64,000 nt of DNA from Azospirillum rugosum (GTDB taxonomy: Bacteria > Pseudomonadota > Alphaproteobacteria > Azospirillales > Azospirillaceae), in contig NZ_JAGINP010000001.1 in assembly GCF_017876155.1 (NCBI RefSeq), positions 186,001 to 250,000 of the forward strand, in the 5' to 3' direction. The notes below the pieces were generated by a model. It did not search any database. It was not told the origin of the DNA and was given only the letters and a program-made list of their open reading frames with translations. Below are positions 8,266-15,503 of this stretch, piece after piece. The position numbers were made by a program, and so were the translations under genes. The number at the start of each line of letters is the position of its first letter. Position 1 is the stretch's first letter.

Positions 8266-8290
8266 GGAACAAAACTGTCGAGTTCGCGTT
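8266..8290 (+). promoter_or_regulatory. EcfG-type general stress promoter
   Basis: GGAAC (8266-8270), 16 bases, then CGTT (8287-8290). This is the canonical alphaproteobacterial EcfG/RpoE2 promoter, placed 36 bases before the DUF3309 start. Confidence 0.65.
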
Positions 8291-8325
8291 CTGCTGTGTG
8301 AATGTTCGTCACTTCGGAGGATGCC

Positions 8326-8484
8326 ATGTCCGTTGGCACCATCTTACTGATCATTCTGATTCTGGTGCTTCTGGGTGCGGTGCCGGCGTGGCCGCACAGC
8401 CGGTCATGGGGCTATGGGCCGAGCGGTATTGTCGGCGTGCTGCTGATCATCCTGATCGTCCTGTTGTTGATGGGACGGATTTAA
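8326..8484 (+). CDS. DUF3309 small membrane protein
   Basis: A 52-residue protein of the DUF3309 family. It has two hydrophobic segments, VGTILLIILILVLLGAVP and GVLLIILIVLLLMGR, joined by the conserved PAWPHSRSWGYGPSG loop. The start was moved from an upstream ATG to 8326 because a ggagg (8317-8321) sits at good spacing and the family starts at this Met. DUF3309 genes are widespread in alphaproteobacteria and often stress-induced. Here an EcfG-type promoter lies directly upstream, which supports general stress control. Its biochemical role is unknown. Confidence 0.9.
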   Translation: MSVGTILLIILILVLLGAVPAWPHSRSWGYGPSGIVGVLLIILIVLLLMGRI

Positions 8485-8500
8485 CCATGACGAACGGGCC

Positions 8501-8526
8501 GGAACCTTAAGCGGCGCCGCCCCGTT
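8501..8526 (+). promoter_or_regulatory. Second EcfG-type promoter
   Basis: GGAAC (8501-8505), 17 bases, CGTT (8523-8526), followed by 74 bases to the ATG of a 25-codon gene. Two EcfG-type promoters within 260 bases support a small stress cluster. Confidence 0.6.
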
Positions 8527-8599
8527 TCCGGTGCGATGCCGACCGGCTCGGCAAAGGTCCGCCCCACCCACGGGGCCATCAACGGAGGAGAACCAAAGG

Positions 8600-8677
8600 A
8601 TGCCGGCCAATATCTTCTACATCATCGGCGTTGTCGTCGTCGTTCTGCTGATCCTGTCCTTCCTCGGTCTTCGGTAA
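8600..8677 (+). CDS. 25-residue single-TM peptide
   Basis: A very short open frame reading MPANIFYIIGVVVVVLLIL then SFLGLR. It is one membrane helix with a positively charged end. A strong ribosome site (cggaggag, 8583-8590) lies 9 bases upstream, and an EcfG-type promoter starts 99 bases upstream. Similar tiny membrane proteins with an FLGLR-like end accompany DUF3309-type genes in other alphaproteobacteria, from memory. Function unknown. A hairpin follows at 8711. Confidence 0.7.
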   Translation: MPANIFYIIGVVVVVLLILSFLGLR

Positions 8678-8710
8678 GGACAGATCCGGCACTGCACCTG
8701 ACCGGCGGAA

Positions 8711-8758
8711 CGCACCGGAGGCTCCGTACCCACGCAATGGAACGGCGCCTCCGGTGCG
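8711..8758 (+). terminator. Perfect 12-bp inverted repeat, probable terminator
   Basis: cgcaccggaggc (8711-8722) pairs perfectly with gcctccggtgcg (8747-8758) over a 24-base loop, with ccttttg a few bases later. It closes the small stress genes and faces the convergent gene at 8778-8993. Confidence 0.5.
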
Positions 8759-8777
8759 GTCCGCCTTTTGTGCGTCT

Positions 8778-8993
8778 TCAGCCCCGCCGCGGCGTGCGGC
8801 GCAGGACGAACATCAGCCAGCCGATCGGCCCCAGGATCAGAACCATCACCAGCCATCCCACGCGCGGCCCGAAGGGGCAGCGCGACCCGGGCGGCGGCCG
8901 CCAGGGCCCGCCGCGCGGCGACAGCAGGATGTGCAGGAGGGGCGCGCCGTACAGCGCGAACAGGATCAGCCAGGGGGTGGGATCATGGGACAT
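8778..8993 (-). CDS. Small two-TM protein, PLDc_N-like
   Basis: A 71-residue membrane protein with two hydrophobic segments (about 8-24 and 46-66) around a Pro/Gly-rich loop. The second half, GWLVMVLILGPIGWLMFVLRR, follows the pattern of the phospholipase-D nuclease N-terminal (PLDc_N) small-protein family (…GPIGWLiYlllgr). No catalytic domain is attached. Such proteins occur singly in many bacteria with unknown roles. It lies between the stress cluster and the CYTH gene, on the opposite strand. Confidence 0.65.
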   Translation of the reverse strand: MSHDPTPWLILFALYGAPLLHILLSPRGGPWRPPPGSRCPFGPRVGWLVMVLILGPIGWLMFVLRRTPRRG

Positions 8994-9190
8994 GGCCTCA
9001 TACTACCCGAGAATGGCCGTCCGCTCCCACCCCGGAGCCAAGCCCACGGCCATGGGTGCGCTTGCGGGGCCTGTGATGAAATGGTAATACCGCATGGCTG
9101 CTGTTTGGGACATGCCCGGTTTGCAACCTTGCTGGTGGCGATCGGGCGACCTATGATCCTGCGTCTCAGCTATGCCGAAAGGCGAGTGCC

Positions 9191-9667
9191 ATGGCCATCG
9201 AGATCGAACGACGCTTTCTGGTCCGGAAAGACATCCGTCGTCTCTGCCGGGATGGTGTCCGCATCGTGCAGGGGTACCTGCCGTCGGACGGGGAGCACAC
9301 GATCCGCGTCCGGCTTGCCGGGTCCGAAGGCACCCTGACCATGAAGAGCCGCCGCCGCGGCCTGTGCCGAGACGAGCTGGAATATGCCATATCCGGGGAC
9401 TACGCCGCGCGCCTTCTGCGCACCGCCTGCGGCGCCGGGCTGATCGAGAAGACCCGCTACCTCGTCCACCACCACGGCCTTTGTTGGGAAGTGGATGTGT
9501 TCGATGGCGAGAACGCCGGGCTCGTCATCGCGGAGATCGAGCTTTCCCATCCCGAACAGGTCGTTCCGTTGCCGGATTGGGTCGGGGCCGAAGTGACCCA
9601 TGTCCCGGCCTACAGCAATTCCTCCCTGTCCCGCTCCCCCATCCGCCGCTGGCTTGCCGCGGCCTGA
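9191..9667 (+). CDS. CYTH-domain (triphosphate tunnel) phosphatase
   Basis: A 158-residue single CYTH-domain protein. The N-terminal signature is EIERRF (residues 4-9), followed by HTIRVRL, LTMKSR, KTRYLV and EVDVFDGENAGLVIAEIEL. These supply the charged residues lining the tunnel that binds inorganic triphosphate and metal ions. In most members the signature is ExExK; here residue 8 is Arg instead of Lys. The likely activity is inorganic triphosphatase, but class IV adenylate cyclase or thiamine triphosphatase cannot be excluded. It is monocistronic and ends 25 bases before a strong hairpin. Confidence 0.9.
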   Translation: MAIEIERRFLVRKDIRRLCRDGVRIVQGYLPSDGEHTIRVRLAGSEGTLTMKSRRRGLCRDELEYAISGDYAARLLRTACGAGLIEKTRYLVHHHGLCWEVDVFDGENAGLVIAEIELSHPEQVVPLPDWVGAEVTHVPAYSNSSLSRSPIRRWLAAA

Positions 9668-9692
9668 TTCACCACGGCCATCCCGGAAAAAA

Positions 9693-9717
9693 GGCCCCGG
9701 TTCGGTGAACCGGGGCC
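9693..9717. terminator. GC-rich hairpin after the CYTH gene
   Basis: Arms ggccccggttc and gaaccggggcc with a 3-base loop. The A-rich side lies to the left, so the U-run appears in minus-strand RNA; on the plus strand it is a stem without a T-tract. Confidence 0.55.
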
Positions 9718-9773
9718 CAAGTCTGCGTGGATGACTGGTCCTACCACAGCAAATTGCGTGCCGTTCTGAAGGG

Positions 9774-9799
9774 GGAACGTCTTTTGGCGGGTCCCTGTT
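9774..9799 (+). promoter_or_regulatory. EcfG-like promoter candidate
   Basis: GGAAC (9774-9778), 17 bases, TGTT (9796-9799), 69 bases before the BON-protein start. The -10 differs from CGTT by one base, but the same GGAAC-N17-TGTT form recurs at 22944 and 52178. Confidence 0.4.
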
Positions 9800-9867
9800 G
9801 ACCAGAAGCCGATCGTGCGGGACGGCCCGCGGAGCGGCAGGGAAACGACAAACGGGACGTTTGCACC

Positions 9868-11412
9868 ATGGCTCAGAACGAAAATCGGTGGAGGAACGAG
9901 GGCCGCTCCTGGAGTGACGACGATCGCTGGCGCGGCGAAAGCCGCGACTGGGGCGGGCAGGGCCGCAACGCAGGGTCGCATGACCGCGACGAAAATCGTG
10001 GCTATGGGCGTGGGGACTACGGGCGGGGCGCCTACGATGTGGGCGATTACGGCCGTGGTGATTACGAACGCGGCGAATCGATGCGCGGCGGCGGCTACGG
10101 AGAAGGCACCCAGGGGCAGGGCAGCTACAATCGAGACGACAGCCGCGACGACAGCCGCGGGGGCTACGGGCGTTCCGATTATGGGCGTTCGGATTACGGC
10201 TCGTCCCGGTCCGACTGGCAGGGCGGGCGCGAGACCTACCGCAGCCAGGACACCGGCGCCAACCAGGACTGGAGCCGGAACCGTGATTGGGACCGCGACC
10301 AGAACCGTGGCGAGCAGCGCCGGGATTACGGTGGCTATGCCGGCCGGGAGGGGTCGAGCGGCTTCGGCGGCTATGGCGGCGCCGGCTACGCCCGCGAAGA
10401 CCGCATGGGCTCCGATCCCGGCGGCCGTGGCTTTGGCAGCCGTGATGTTGGGGGCCGTGATGTTGGGGGCCGTGATTTTGGGGGCCGCGAATTCGGGTCC
10501 GGCATGGGCGGCTCCGGCATTGGAAGCGCGGGCATGAATCGCAACTACGGCAGCCGCAACGACTGGGGCCGGTCGGGTTCGGAGTCGTCCGGTCATGGCC
10601 GTTCCAATTACGGCTCTTCGGACTGGGGCCGCCAGGATTACGGGCGCGGAGATTACGGCGGCCGCGCGTCCGGCCGCTCCTGGTCGGACCGCGAGGAGGG
10701 CTATGGCCAGGGCCGGGGCTTCGCCGGCTACCGGGGCATGGGCTCCGAATACGGCTACGGCGAGGACCGCGACCCGAGTCGCCGTTGGAGCAGCGATTGG
10801 GGCCACAGCAATTGGAGCCACAGCGATCGGAGCCAGGGCGGCGACCGCGGCCGGCGCGATCAGCGCGAGGACCGCGGCTTCTGGGAGCGCGCCGGCGACG
10901 AGATCGCGTCCTGGTTCGGCGACGAGGACGCGGAGCGCCGCCGTCGTGAGGACGAGATGCGCGCGCAGCGCGGCGGACGCCATCACGGCCGTGGCCCGCG
11001 CGGCTACAGCCGCTCCGACGACCGCGTCCGCGAGGACATCAACGACCGCCTGACCGACGATCCCCACATCGACGCGTCGGACATCACCGTCACCGTGTCG
11101 AACGGGGAGGCGACACTGACCGGCCATGTCGACCATCGCATGGCGAAGCGGCGGGCCGAGGACATCGTCGAGTCGATCTCCGGCGTGCGGCATGTGCAGA
11201 ACAACCTGCGCGTCCGCCAGCACGGCGAGACCGGAAGCGGCCTCACCGGCACCGGCACGACCACGGCCGGCGCGTCCGCCATGGCGGGGGCGGGAACCTC
11301 TTCCGGCACCACGACGGGAAGCACCCTGGGGGGAACGGGCACGACGTCGGGCACGACGGTCGGATCCACGACGACCGGTGACCTGAGCGGGACGCGCACG
11401 ACGACGCGTTAA
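9868..11412 (+). CDS. Large Gly/Arg/Tyr/Asp-rich disordered protein with C-terminal BON domain
   Basis: 514 residues. About residues 1-330 are low-complexity, made of short Gly-Arg-Asp-Tyr-Ser motifs such as RSDYGRSDYG, GGRDVGGRDVGGRDFGG and NYGSSDWGRQDYGRGDYGG. This is a composition expected to be intrinsically disordered, like RGG/FG-type proteins. A conserved block follows: FWERAGDEIASWFGDEDAER, then RGPRGYSRSDDRVRED. A BON domain at about 385-452 (VTVSNGEATLTGHVDHRMAK, SGVRHVQNNLRV) probably binds membranes or other ligands. The tail is Thr/Gly-rich. There is no signal peptide. BON proteins with the SWFGDE block occur in many alphaproteobacteria and tend to be stress-induced; an EcfG-like site upstream agrees. 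Confidence 0.85.
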   Translation: MAQNENRWRNEGRSWSDDDRWRGESRDWGGQGRNAGSHDRDENRGYGRGDYGRGAYDVGDYGRGDYERGESMRGGGYGEGTQGQGSYNRDDSRDDSRGGYGRSDYGRSDYGSSRSDWQGGRETYRSQDTGANQDWSRNRDWDRDQNRGEQRRDYGGYAGREGSSGFGGYGGAGYAREDRMGSDPGGRGFGSRDVGGRDVGGRDFGGREFGSGMGGSGIGSAGMNRNYGSRNDWGRSGSESSGHGRSNYGSSDWGRQDYGRGDYGGRASGRSWSDREEGYGQGRGFAGYRGMGSEYGYGEDRDPSRRWSSDWGHSNWSHSDRSQGGDRGRRDQREDRGFWERAGDEIASWFGDEDAERRRREDEMRAQRGGRHHGRGPRGYSRSDDRVREDINDRLTDDPHIDASDITVTVSNGEATLTGHVDHRMAKRRAEDIVESISGVRHVQNNLRVRQHGETGSGLTGTGTTTAGASAMAGAGTSSGTTTGSTLGGTGTTSGTTVGSTTTGDLSGTRTTTR

Positions 11413-11431
11413 GCGCCTTGGTCACATAAGG

Positions 11432-11473
11432 AAAAAGGGCCCTCCTTCCCGCGCGGAAGAGGGGCCCTTTTTC
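11432..11473. terminator. Strong bidirectional terminator
   Basis: Symmetric stem aaaaagggccc / gggcccttttt with an inner cttcc/ggaag helix. T-runs appear on both strands, so it should terminate both the BON gene and the convergent hemerythrin gene. Confidence 0.85.
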
Positions 11474-11492
11474 ATGGTGGCGGTGTGACCCG

Positions 11493-11900
11493 TCAGTGGG
11501 CGGTGTCCGCCATGAAAGGCGTGTACTGGGCGTCGACGTTCTGGATGTGCTCGATCAGCCATTCCTTGAGCAAAAGGATCAGGTCGATGCGCAGCATCAT
11601 CTCGTTGCTGTCGTCGTTGTCCTGGCAGAGCTTCTGCACCTCGTCGATGAAATAACGGTGCGCCGCCCGGTGCTGCTCAAGGTTCGGGTATCCCTGGCGC
11701 TCCATCAAGTCCTCTTCGCGGGCGAAATGGACTTTCGTGTAGTCGTTGAGTCCGCCGAGCAGGCCGGACAGGCTTTCACGGTCCTTTTCCGCAATGCCCG
11801 TCTTCAGGAGGCCGTTGAACATGTCGATCAGCTTTCTATGGTCGTCGTCGAGAACGGCGACTCCGACGCTCATTTTTTCATCCCAGGCGACATGTTCCAT
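11493..11900 (-). CDS. Bacteriohemerythrin
   Basis: A 135-residue single-domain hemerythrin with a full set of di-iron ligands: His21 (DDDHRK), His58 and Glu62 (VHFAREE), His77 and His81 (QHRAAH), His118 and Asp123 (HIQNVD). It starts MEHVAWDEKMSVGV, the normal family start, and is therefore complete. It is the second paralogue in the window; the one at the left edge shares the layout. Likely an oxygen-binding cytoplasmic protein, useful in a microaerophile that must manage oxygen. No operon partner. The upstream 220 bases hold the divergent start of the Fic-like gene. Confidence 0.93.
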   Translation of the reverse strand: MEHVAWDEKMSVGVAVLDDDHRKLIDMFNGLLKTGIAEKDRESLSGLLGGLNDYTKVHFAREEDLMERQGYPNLEQHRAAHRYFIDEVQKLCQDNDDSNEMMLRIDLILLLKEWLIEHIQNVDAQYTPFMADTAH

Positions 11901-12120
11901 GGCATCAATCCTCCCTATGGGCCGGAATGCGTGAATATTGTTGCCGCTTTATACTTTGCGCGGGATCCTAGAGCCGGCAACGGCGCCGATTCAAGCGGCA
12001 AAAAACCGCAGGGCGGGGGTGCGGCGATGCGCGCCACCTGACGATTGCCAAACAAGGATGTTCTTTCCGGCGGGGCGGGCACGCATTATTACATGCGAGG
12101 GATCTGCGGAGTTCCGGCAC

Positions 12121-12894
12121 ATGGCGCTGCTCGACGACATCACACAGAAAAAACGGGCTTTGGACGACGCAAGGCCGTTGCCGCCGGAGGTCGTGCGCGA
12201 TCTGGCCGACTGGTTCGAACTGGAACTGACCAAGGCCTGCAACGCGGTCGAGGGCGGGGAGTTGGCGACGGACGAGGTGCGCACCGTGCTCGACCGCGGC
12301 GCCGTGCTGCGCCACCGCCCGCCGGAAGCCCAGCGCCTGGTCCTGAACCACCGATCGGCGCTGGAACTGATGGCGCGCCTGTCCTACCAGCCCGGCGGCG
12401 TGGTGACGGAGCGGACGGTGGCGGCCTTCCACGGCGTGCTCTATCAGGGCATCGACGAAGACGCCGGCAAATACCGCGAAGGTCCGCTGAAGGACGGCAG
12501 CGTCGGCGCGTCGCCCGACCCGGCGAAGGTGCGCGTGTCCATGTCGGCCCTGTCCGGCTGGCTGCGCCGCACGGAACCGAGTCCCGAGGCCGCCTTCGAG
12601 GCGCATCACCGGCTGATGAGCGTCCGCCCCTTCTTCGAAGGCAACGCCGCGACGGCGCTTCTTCTCTGCAACCTGATCCTGAACCGGGCCGGGTACCCGC
12701 CGGTGGCGGTGCGAACCGAGGACGCGGAGCTGTACCGCGGGCTCGTAGAACGGGCCTGGTCGGTCGGCGACAAGACGCCCTTCCGCGACCTGATGATGCG
12801 CTTCCTGGACCGCAGCCTGGACGTCTGCCTGCTCGGCGCCTCCAAGGCGCCGGCCGACGCCGGAGCGGCCGAGGGCGCCGGCGAGGACGCCTGA
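12121..12894 (+). CDS. Fic-fold protein lacking the catalytic motif
   Basis: 257 residues with the architecture of Fic/DOC AMP-transferases. There is an inhibitory-helix-like CNAVEGGEL (40-48), the GKYREGP block (116-122) and the core helix at 160-180. The signature HPFxxGNGRxxR reads R169-P-F-F-E-G-N-A-A-T-A. The catalytic His is Arg, and the GR that holds the phosphates is Ala-Ala. Downstream LILNRAGYPPVAVRTED is typical Fic. I infer a Fic-fold protein that has lost AMP transfer and may bind a partner or ligand. The start was set at ATG 12121; the longer frame to 11938 looks non-coding. It is convergent with the CocE-like gene. Confidence 0.8.
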   Translation: MALLDDITQKKRALDDARPLPPEVVRDLADWFELELTKACNAVEGGELATDEVRTVLDRGAVLRHRPPEAQRLVLNHRSALELMARLSYQPGGVVTERTVAAFHGVLYQGIDEDAGKYREGPLKDGSVGASPDPAKVRVSMSALSGWLRRTEPSPEAAFEAHHRLMSVRPFFEGNAATALLLCNLILNRAGYPPVAVRTEDAELYRGLVERAWSVGDKTPFRDLMMRFLDRSLDVCLLGASKAPADAGAAEGAGEDA

Positions 12895-12903
12895 CCGTCT
12901 CCG

Positions 12904-14565
12904 TCAGTCCTCCGCCACAGGCAGCAGAAGGCGCGACGGCCGGTTGCCGCCGCCGTGGATCAGCAGCGTGATCGGCTGCGCGTCCACCAGCCGCGTCTCG
13001 CCCGGCTCCGCCCCCGTGCCCGGGTTGACCGGATAGGCGGGATAGCTCGCCCCGGCGAGGCTGAGGCGCAGCGCGCTTCCCACGGGCAAGGTCGCGCAGA
13101 CCGCGCGCAGCGTCACCGTCAGCGGGCGCTGGTTGTCGCCGGGCTCAACCCGCGCGTGCCCCTGGGCCAGCGGCAGGACCCGGCCGTCGGGCAGCACCGC
13201 CGACAGCACGGCGCTGACGTCGAAGGAGGGGGCATCCGCTTCGACCCAGACCTCCAGCGCGACCCGGCCGGCGAGCAGCAGGGGCTCCGCGACCGGCGCC
13301 GTCGTGTAGGTCGCCACGTCCGGGCGCGCGTCCACCGCGGCGCGGTCGCGCGGCCCGGCGTCCGGCACCGCGTGTCCGCCGACCGTGGGCACGGGATCGC
13401 GCGGGTCGTGCACCAGCACGTCGAGGAAGGACTCGTCCGGAGAGTGGGCCTGCAAGTCGCCGCCTTGGCGCCGGCAGGCCAGCCCGTCGCTGGAAAGGTG
13501 AAGCGGCGTGATGGCCGCGGGCAGGGCGGGCAGGTCGCGCCAGCGCCGCGCCAGCAGGTCGAACAGCCGGACCGGGCCGGCCCGTTCCGCGCCGTTGGGC
13601 TCCCCCTTCAGGAAGCGGTCGAACCAGGCCAGCTGGAGGCTGTCGAAGGACGGCGCCTCCGTCCCCGCCCAGGGCGCGTCGCCGTTGGCGTCCCACGGCC
13701 CGACGAGCAGGCGGACCGGCGCCGACGACCGTTCCGACAGGGCCGCGTGGGCGTCGAGCGTTCCGTTGAGGCGCGGATCGTACCAGCCGCCGATCTGCAG
13801 GACCGGGACGTCCGTCGGGAGTCCGGCCAGCGAGCAGCACGGCGACAGGGCGTCCCAGCTCGACCCCGGGCCGGGCGTGGTCAGCCAGTCGTCGTAATGG
13901 CAATGGCGCGCGTAGTCGCGCAGGACCTTCGGGCGGGACGGGATCTCGTCGCCGAGCGGCAGGTCGCGCGTGGCCTGGAGCAGGGCGCGGAAGGCGGCGC
14001 CGTCCTCCAGCCGTCGCGCCGACTCGGTGGCGCAGCGCAGCGCCCAGCCCATGGCGTCGGCGAGACGGAACGCGCCACCTTCGTAGGCCCAGTCGGTGAA
14101 GACGTCCCACCCGGCCAGCGCCGGAACCATCGCGCGCAGCGCGTCCGGCCGCTCGGCCAGGGCAAGCCACTGCGCCATGCCGGCGTAGCCGCAGCCGTAC
14201 ATGCCAACCGCGCCGTTCGATCCGGGCAGGGACGCCGCCCAGGCCACCGCGTCGGCGCCGTCCTCGCGCTCGGTCTCGAAGGGGCGGAAGCGGCCTTCCG
14301 ACGTGCCGCAGCCGCGCACGTCCTGCACCGCCACCACATAGCCGCGCGCCGCGTACCAGCGCGGGTGGGCGTAGTGGCTGGTCAGGGCGGTGCGCCGCCC
14401 GCAGGTGACGCGGACCAGCAGGACCGGCCAGGAGCCGGGTGCGTCGGGACGGTAAACGTCGGCGTCGAGGCGGGCTCCATCCCGGGTCCGCATCGATACG
14501 GTCTCGGGCGGCCGAACGGCCAGGAGCGGGTGGTGTTCGAGGATCACCGGAGCCATGTGGGTCAT
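12904..14565 (-). CDS. CocE/NonD-family hydrolase with a substituted catalytic triad
   Basis: 553 residues with an alpha/beta-hydrolase domain (about 20-330) and a C-terminal jelly-roll PepX_C domain (about 350-545). This is the build of X-Pro dipeptidyl peptidases and cocaine esterase. Fold markers are present (VVAVQDVRGCGTSEG; IGGWYDPRL with the triad Asp263). The nucleophile elbow, normally GxSYxG, reads G124-C-G-Y-A-G129, with Gly126 in the Ser position. The His motif, normally GPWTHG, reads GPWDANG. Both the nucleophile and His appear lost, so hydrolysis by the usual mechanism is unlikely. Start ATG 14565 has a ggaaggg site. The open frame further upstream runs into the inverted repeat at 14724 and is spurious. 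Confidence 0.85.
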   Translation of the reverse strand: MTHMAPVILEHHPLLAVRPPETVSMRTRDGARLDADVYRPDAPGSWPVLLVRVTCGRRTALTSHYAHPRWYAARGYVVAVQDVRGCGTSEGRFRPFETEREDGADAVAWAASLPGSNGAVGMYGCGYAGMAQWLALAERPDALRAMVPALAGWDVFTDWAYEGGAFRLADAMGWALRCATESARRLEDGAAFRALLQATRDLPLGDEIPSRPKVLRDYARHCHYDDWLTTPGPGSSWDALSPCCSLAGLPTDVPVLQIGGWYDPRLNGTLDAHAALSERSSAPVRLLVGPWDANGDAPWAGTEAPSFDSLQLAWFDRFLKGEPNGAERAGPVRLFDLLARRWRDLPALPAAITPLHLSSDGLACRRQGGDLQAHSPDESFLDVLVHDPRDPVPTVGGHAVPDAGPRDRAAVDARPDVATYTTAPVAEPLLLAGRVALEVWVEADAPSFDVSAVLSAVLPDGRVLPLAQGHARVEPGDNQRPLTVTLRAVCATLPVGSALRLSLAGASYPAYPVNPGTGAEPGETRLVDAQPITLLIHGGGNRPSRLLLPVAED

Positions 14566-14723
14566 GCTGCGCCCTTCCGAGCGACGTTGACGATTCACAC
14601 AGGCAATCTTCGTGCCACGCCTTCGCGCCCAAAAAGCCGGTCGTAGGACCCGGCATGGCCGCCCAACATTTGGGCAAGCGCCTTCACGTTGGGCGGTGAC
14701 AGTCGTTTGGTCGCGTAGGCAGC

Positions 14724-14800
14724 GTAGGTTGGGTGGAGCGCAGCGCAACCCAACACTCTCGGCGACGATGTTGGGTTGCGCTGCGCTCCACCCAACCTAC
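14724..14800. repeat. Long palindromic repeat, family A copy 1
   Basis: A 32-bp perfect inverted repeat starting gtaggttgggtggagcgcag and ending in its complement, with a 13-base centre. Two more copies lie at 42331-42415 and 47236-47320. It sits between apt and the CocE-like gene and could form a cruciform or RNA hairpin. Confidence 0.9.
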
Positions 14801-14808
14801 GGGTGCTT

Positions 14809-15336
14809 TTACGAATCGTAGGCCGTCAGGGAGACGCTGGGCACGTCCAGCTTCTCGCGGCCGCTCAGGAAGGTCAGCTCGACGAGGAAGGCCGCGGCGC
14901 GGACATCGCCGCCGACCTGGCGCAGCAGCTTGATCGCCGCGGCCATCGTGCCGCCGGTGGCGAGCAGGTCGTCCAGCACCACGATGCGCTGGCCGGGCTT
15001 CACCGCGTCGGCCTGCACCTCGATGGTGTCGGTGCCGTATTCCAGGTCGTAGGAATGGGCCACCTTGTCGCCCGGCAGCTTGCCGTGCTTGCGCACCATG
15101 ATGAAGCCGGTGCCCAGCACCAGAGCCAGCGGAGCGGCGATCAGGAAGCCGCGGGACTCGATGCCGACCAGCAGGTCGGGCTTGTGCGGGCGGATCGCCT
15201 CGGCAAGCTGGTTCACCGCCTCCTTCCACGCTTCGGCGTGCGCGAGCAGCGGGGAGATGTCGTAGAACAGGATTCCGGGCTTCGGGAAATCGGCGATGCC
15301 GCGGATGTGGTCCTTGAGGTTGATGGCGTTCGACAT
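14809..15336 (-). CDS. apt: Adenine phosphoribosyltransferase
   Basis: Purine salvage enzyme: adenine plus PRPP gives AMP and pyrophosphate, in the cytoplasm. The 175-residue protein has the usual APRT length. Marks include the early [14 protein letters not shown] block, GIESRGF, and the PRPP-binding loop [12 protein letters not shown]. The start at ATG 15336 ([13 protein letters not shown]) was chosen because the family begins there; the frame extends upstream without coding character. It is divergent from the mla operon, with a 167-base shared upstream region. Confidence 0.96.
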   Translation of the reverse strand: MSNAINLKDHIRGIADFPKPGILFYDISPLLAHAEAWKEAVNQLAEAIRPHKPDLLVGIESRGFLIAAPLALVLGTGFIMVRKHGKLPGDKVAHSYDLEYGTDTIEVQADAVKPGQRIVVLDDLLATGGTMAAAIKLLRQVGGDVRAAAFLVELTFLSGREKLDVPSVSLTAYDS

Positions 15337-15503
15337 GAGGGGCGTGGTTCCTGTGCAACAGCGGCGCCATACTATCGACGCGGTCCGCCCGGTGCAAACC
15401 GGCATCGTGACGCGCTATCCCGCGGTATGGTTGACCGGCACGGGGTCTTGCGGCCAAGTTCGCCCTGACGCCTTTGGGTTACACCACGCTGGATAGGGGA
15501 AGG

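Noticed and set aside
9610..11223. 537-codon Ala/Val/Ile-rich frame on the minus strand
   Set aside because: It is the shadow of the Gly/Arg-rich repeats of the BON protein; the hydrophobic appearance is a translation artefact, not a membrane protein.
14566..14748. An in-frame 61-codon extension of the CocE-like gene
   Set aside because: The extension reaches into repeat DNA and the true ATG at 14565 has a good ribosome site.
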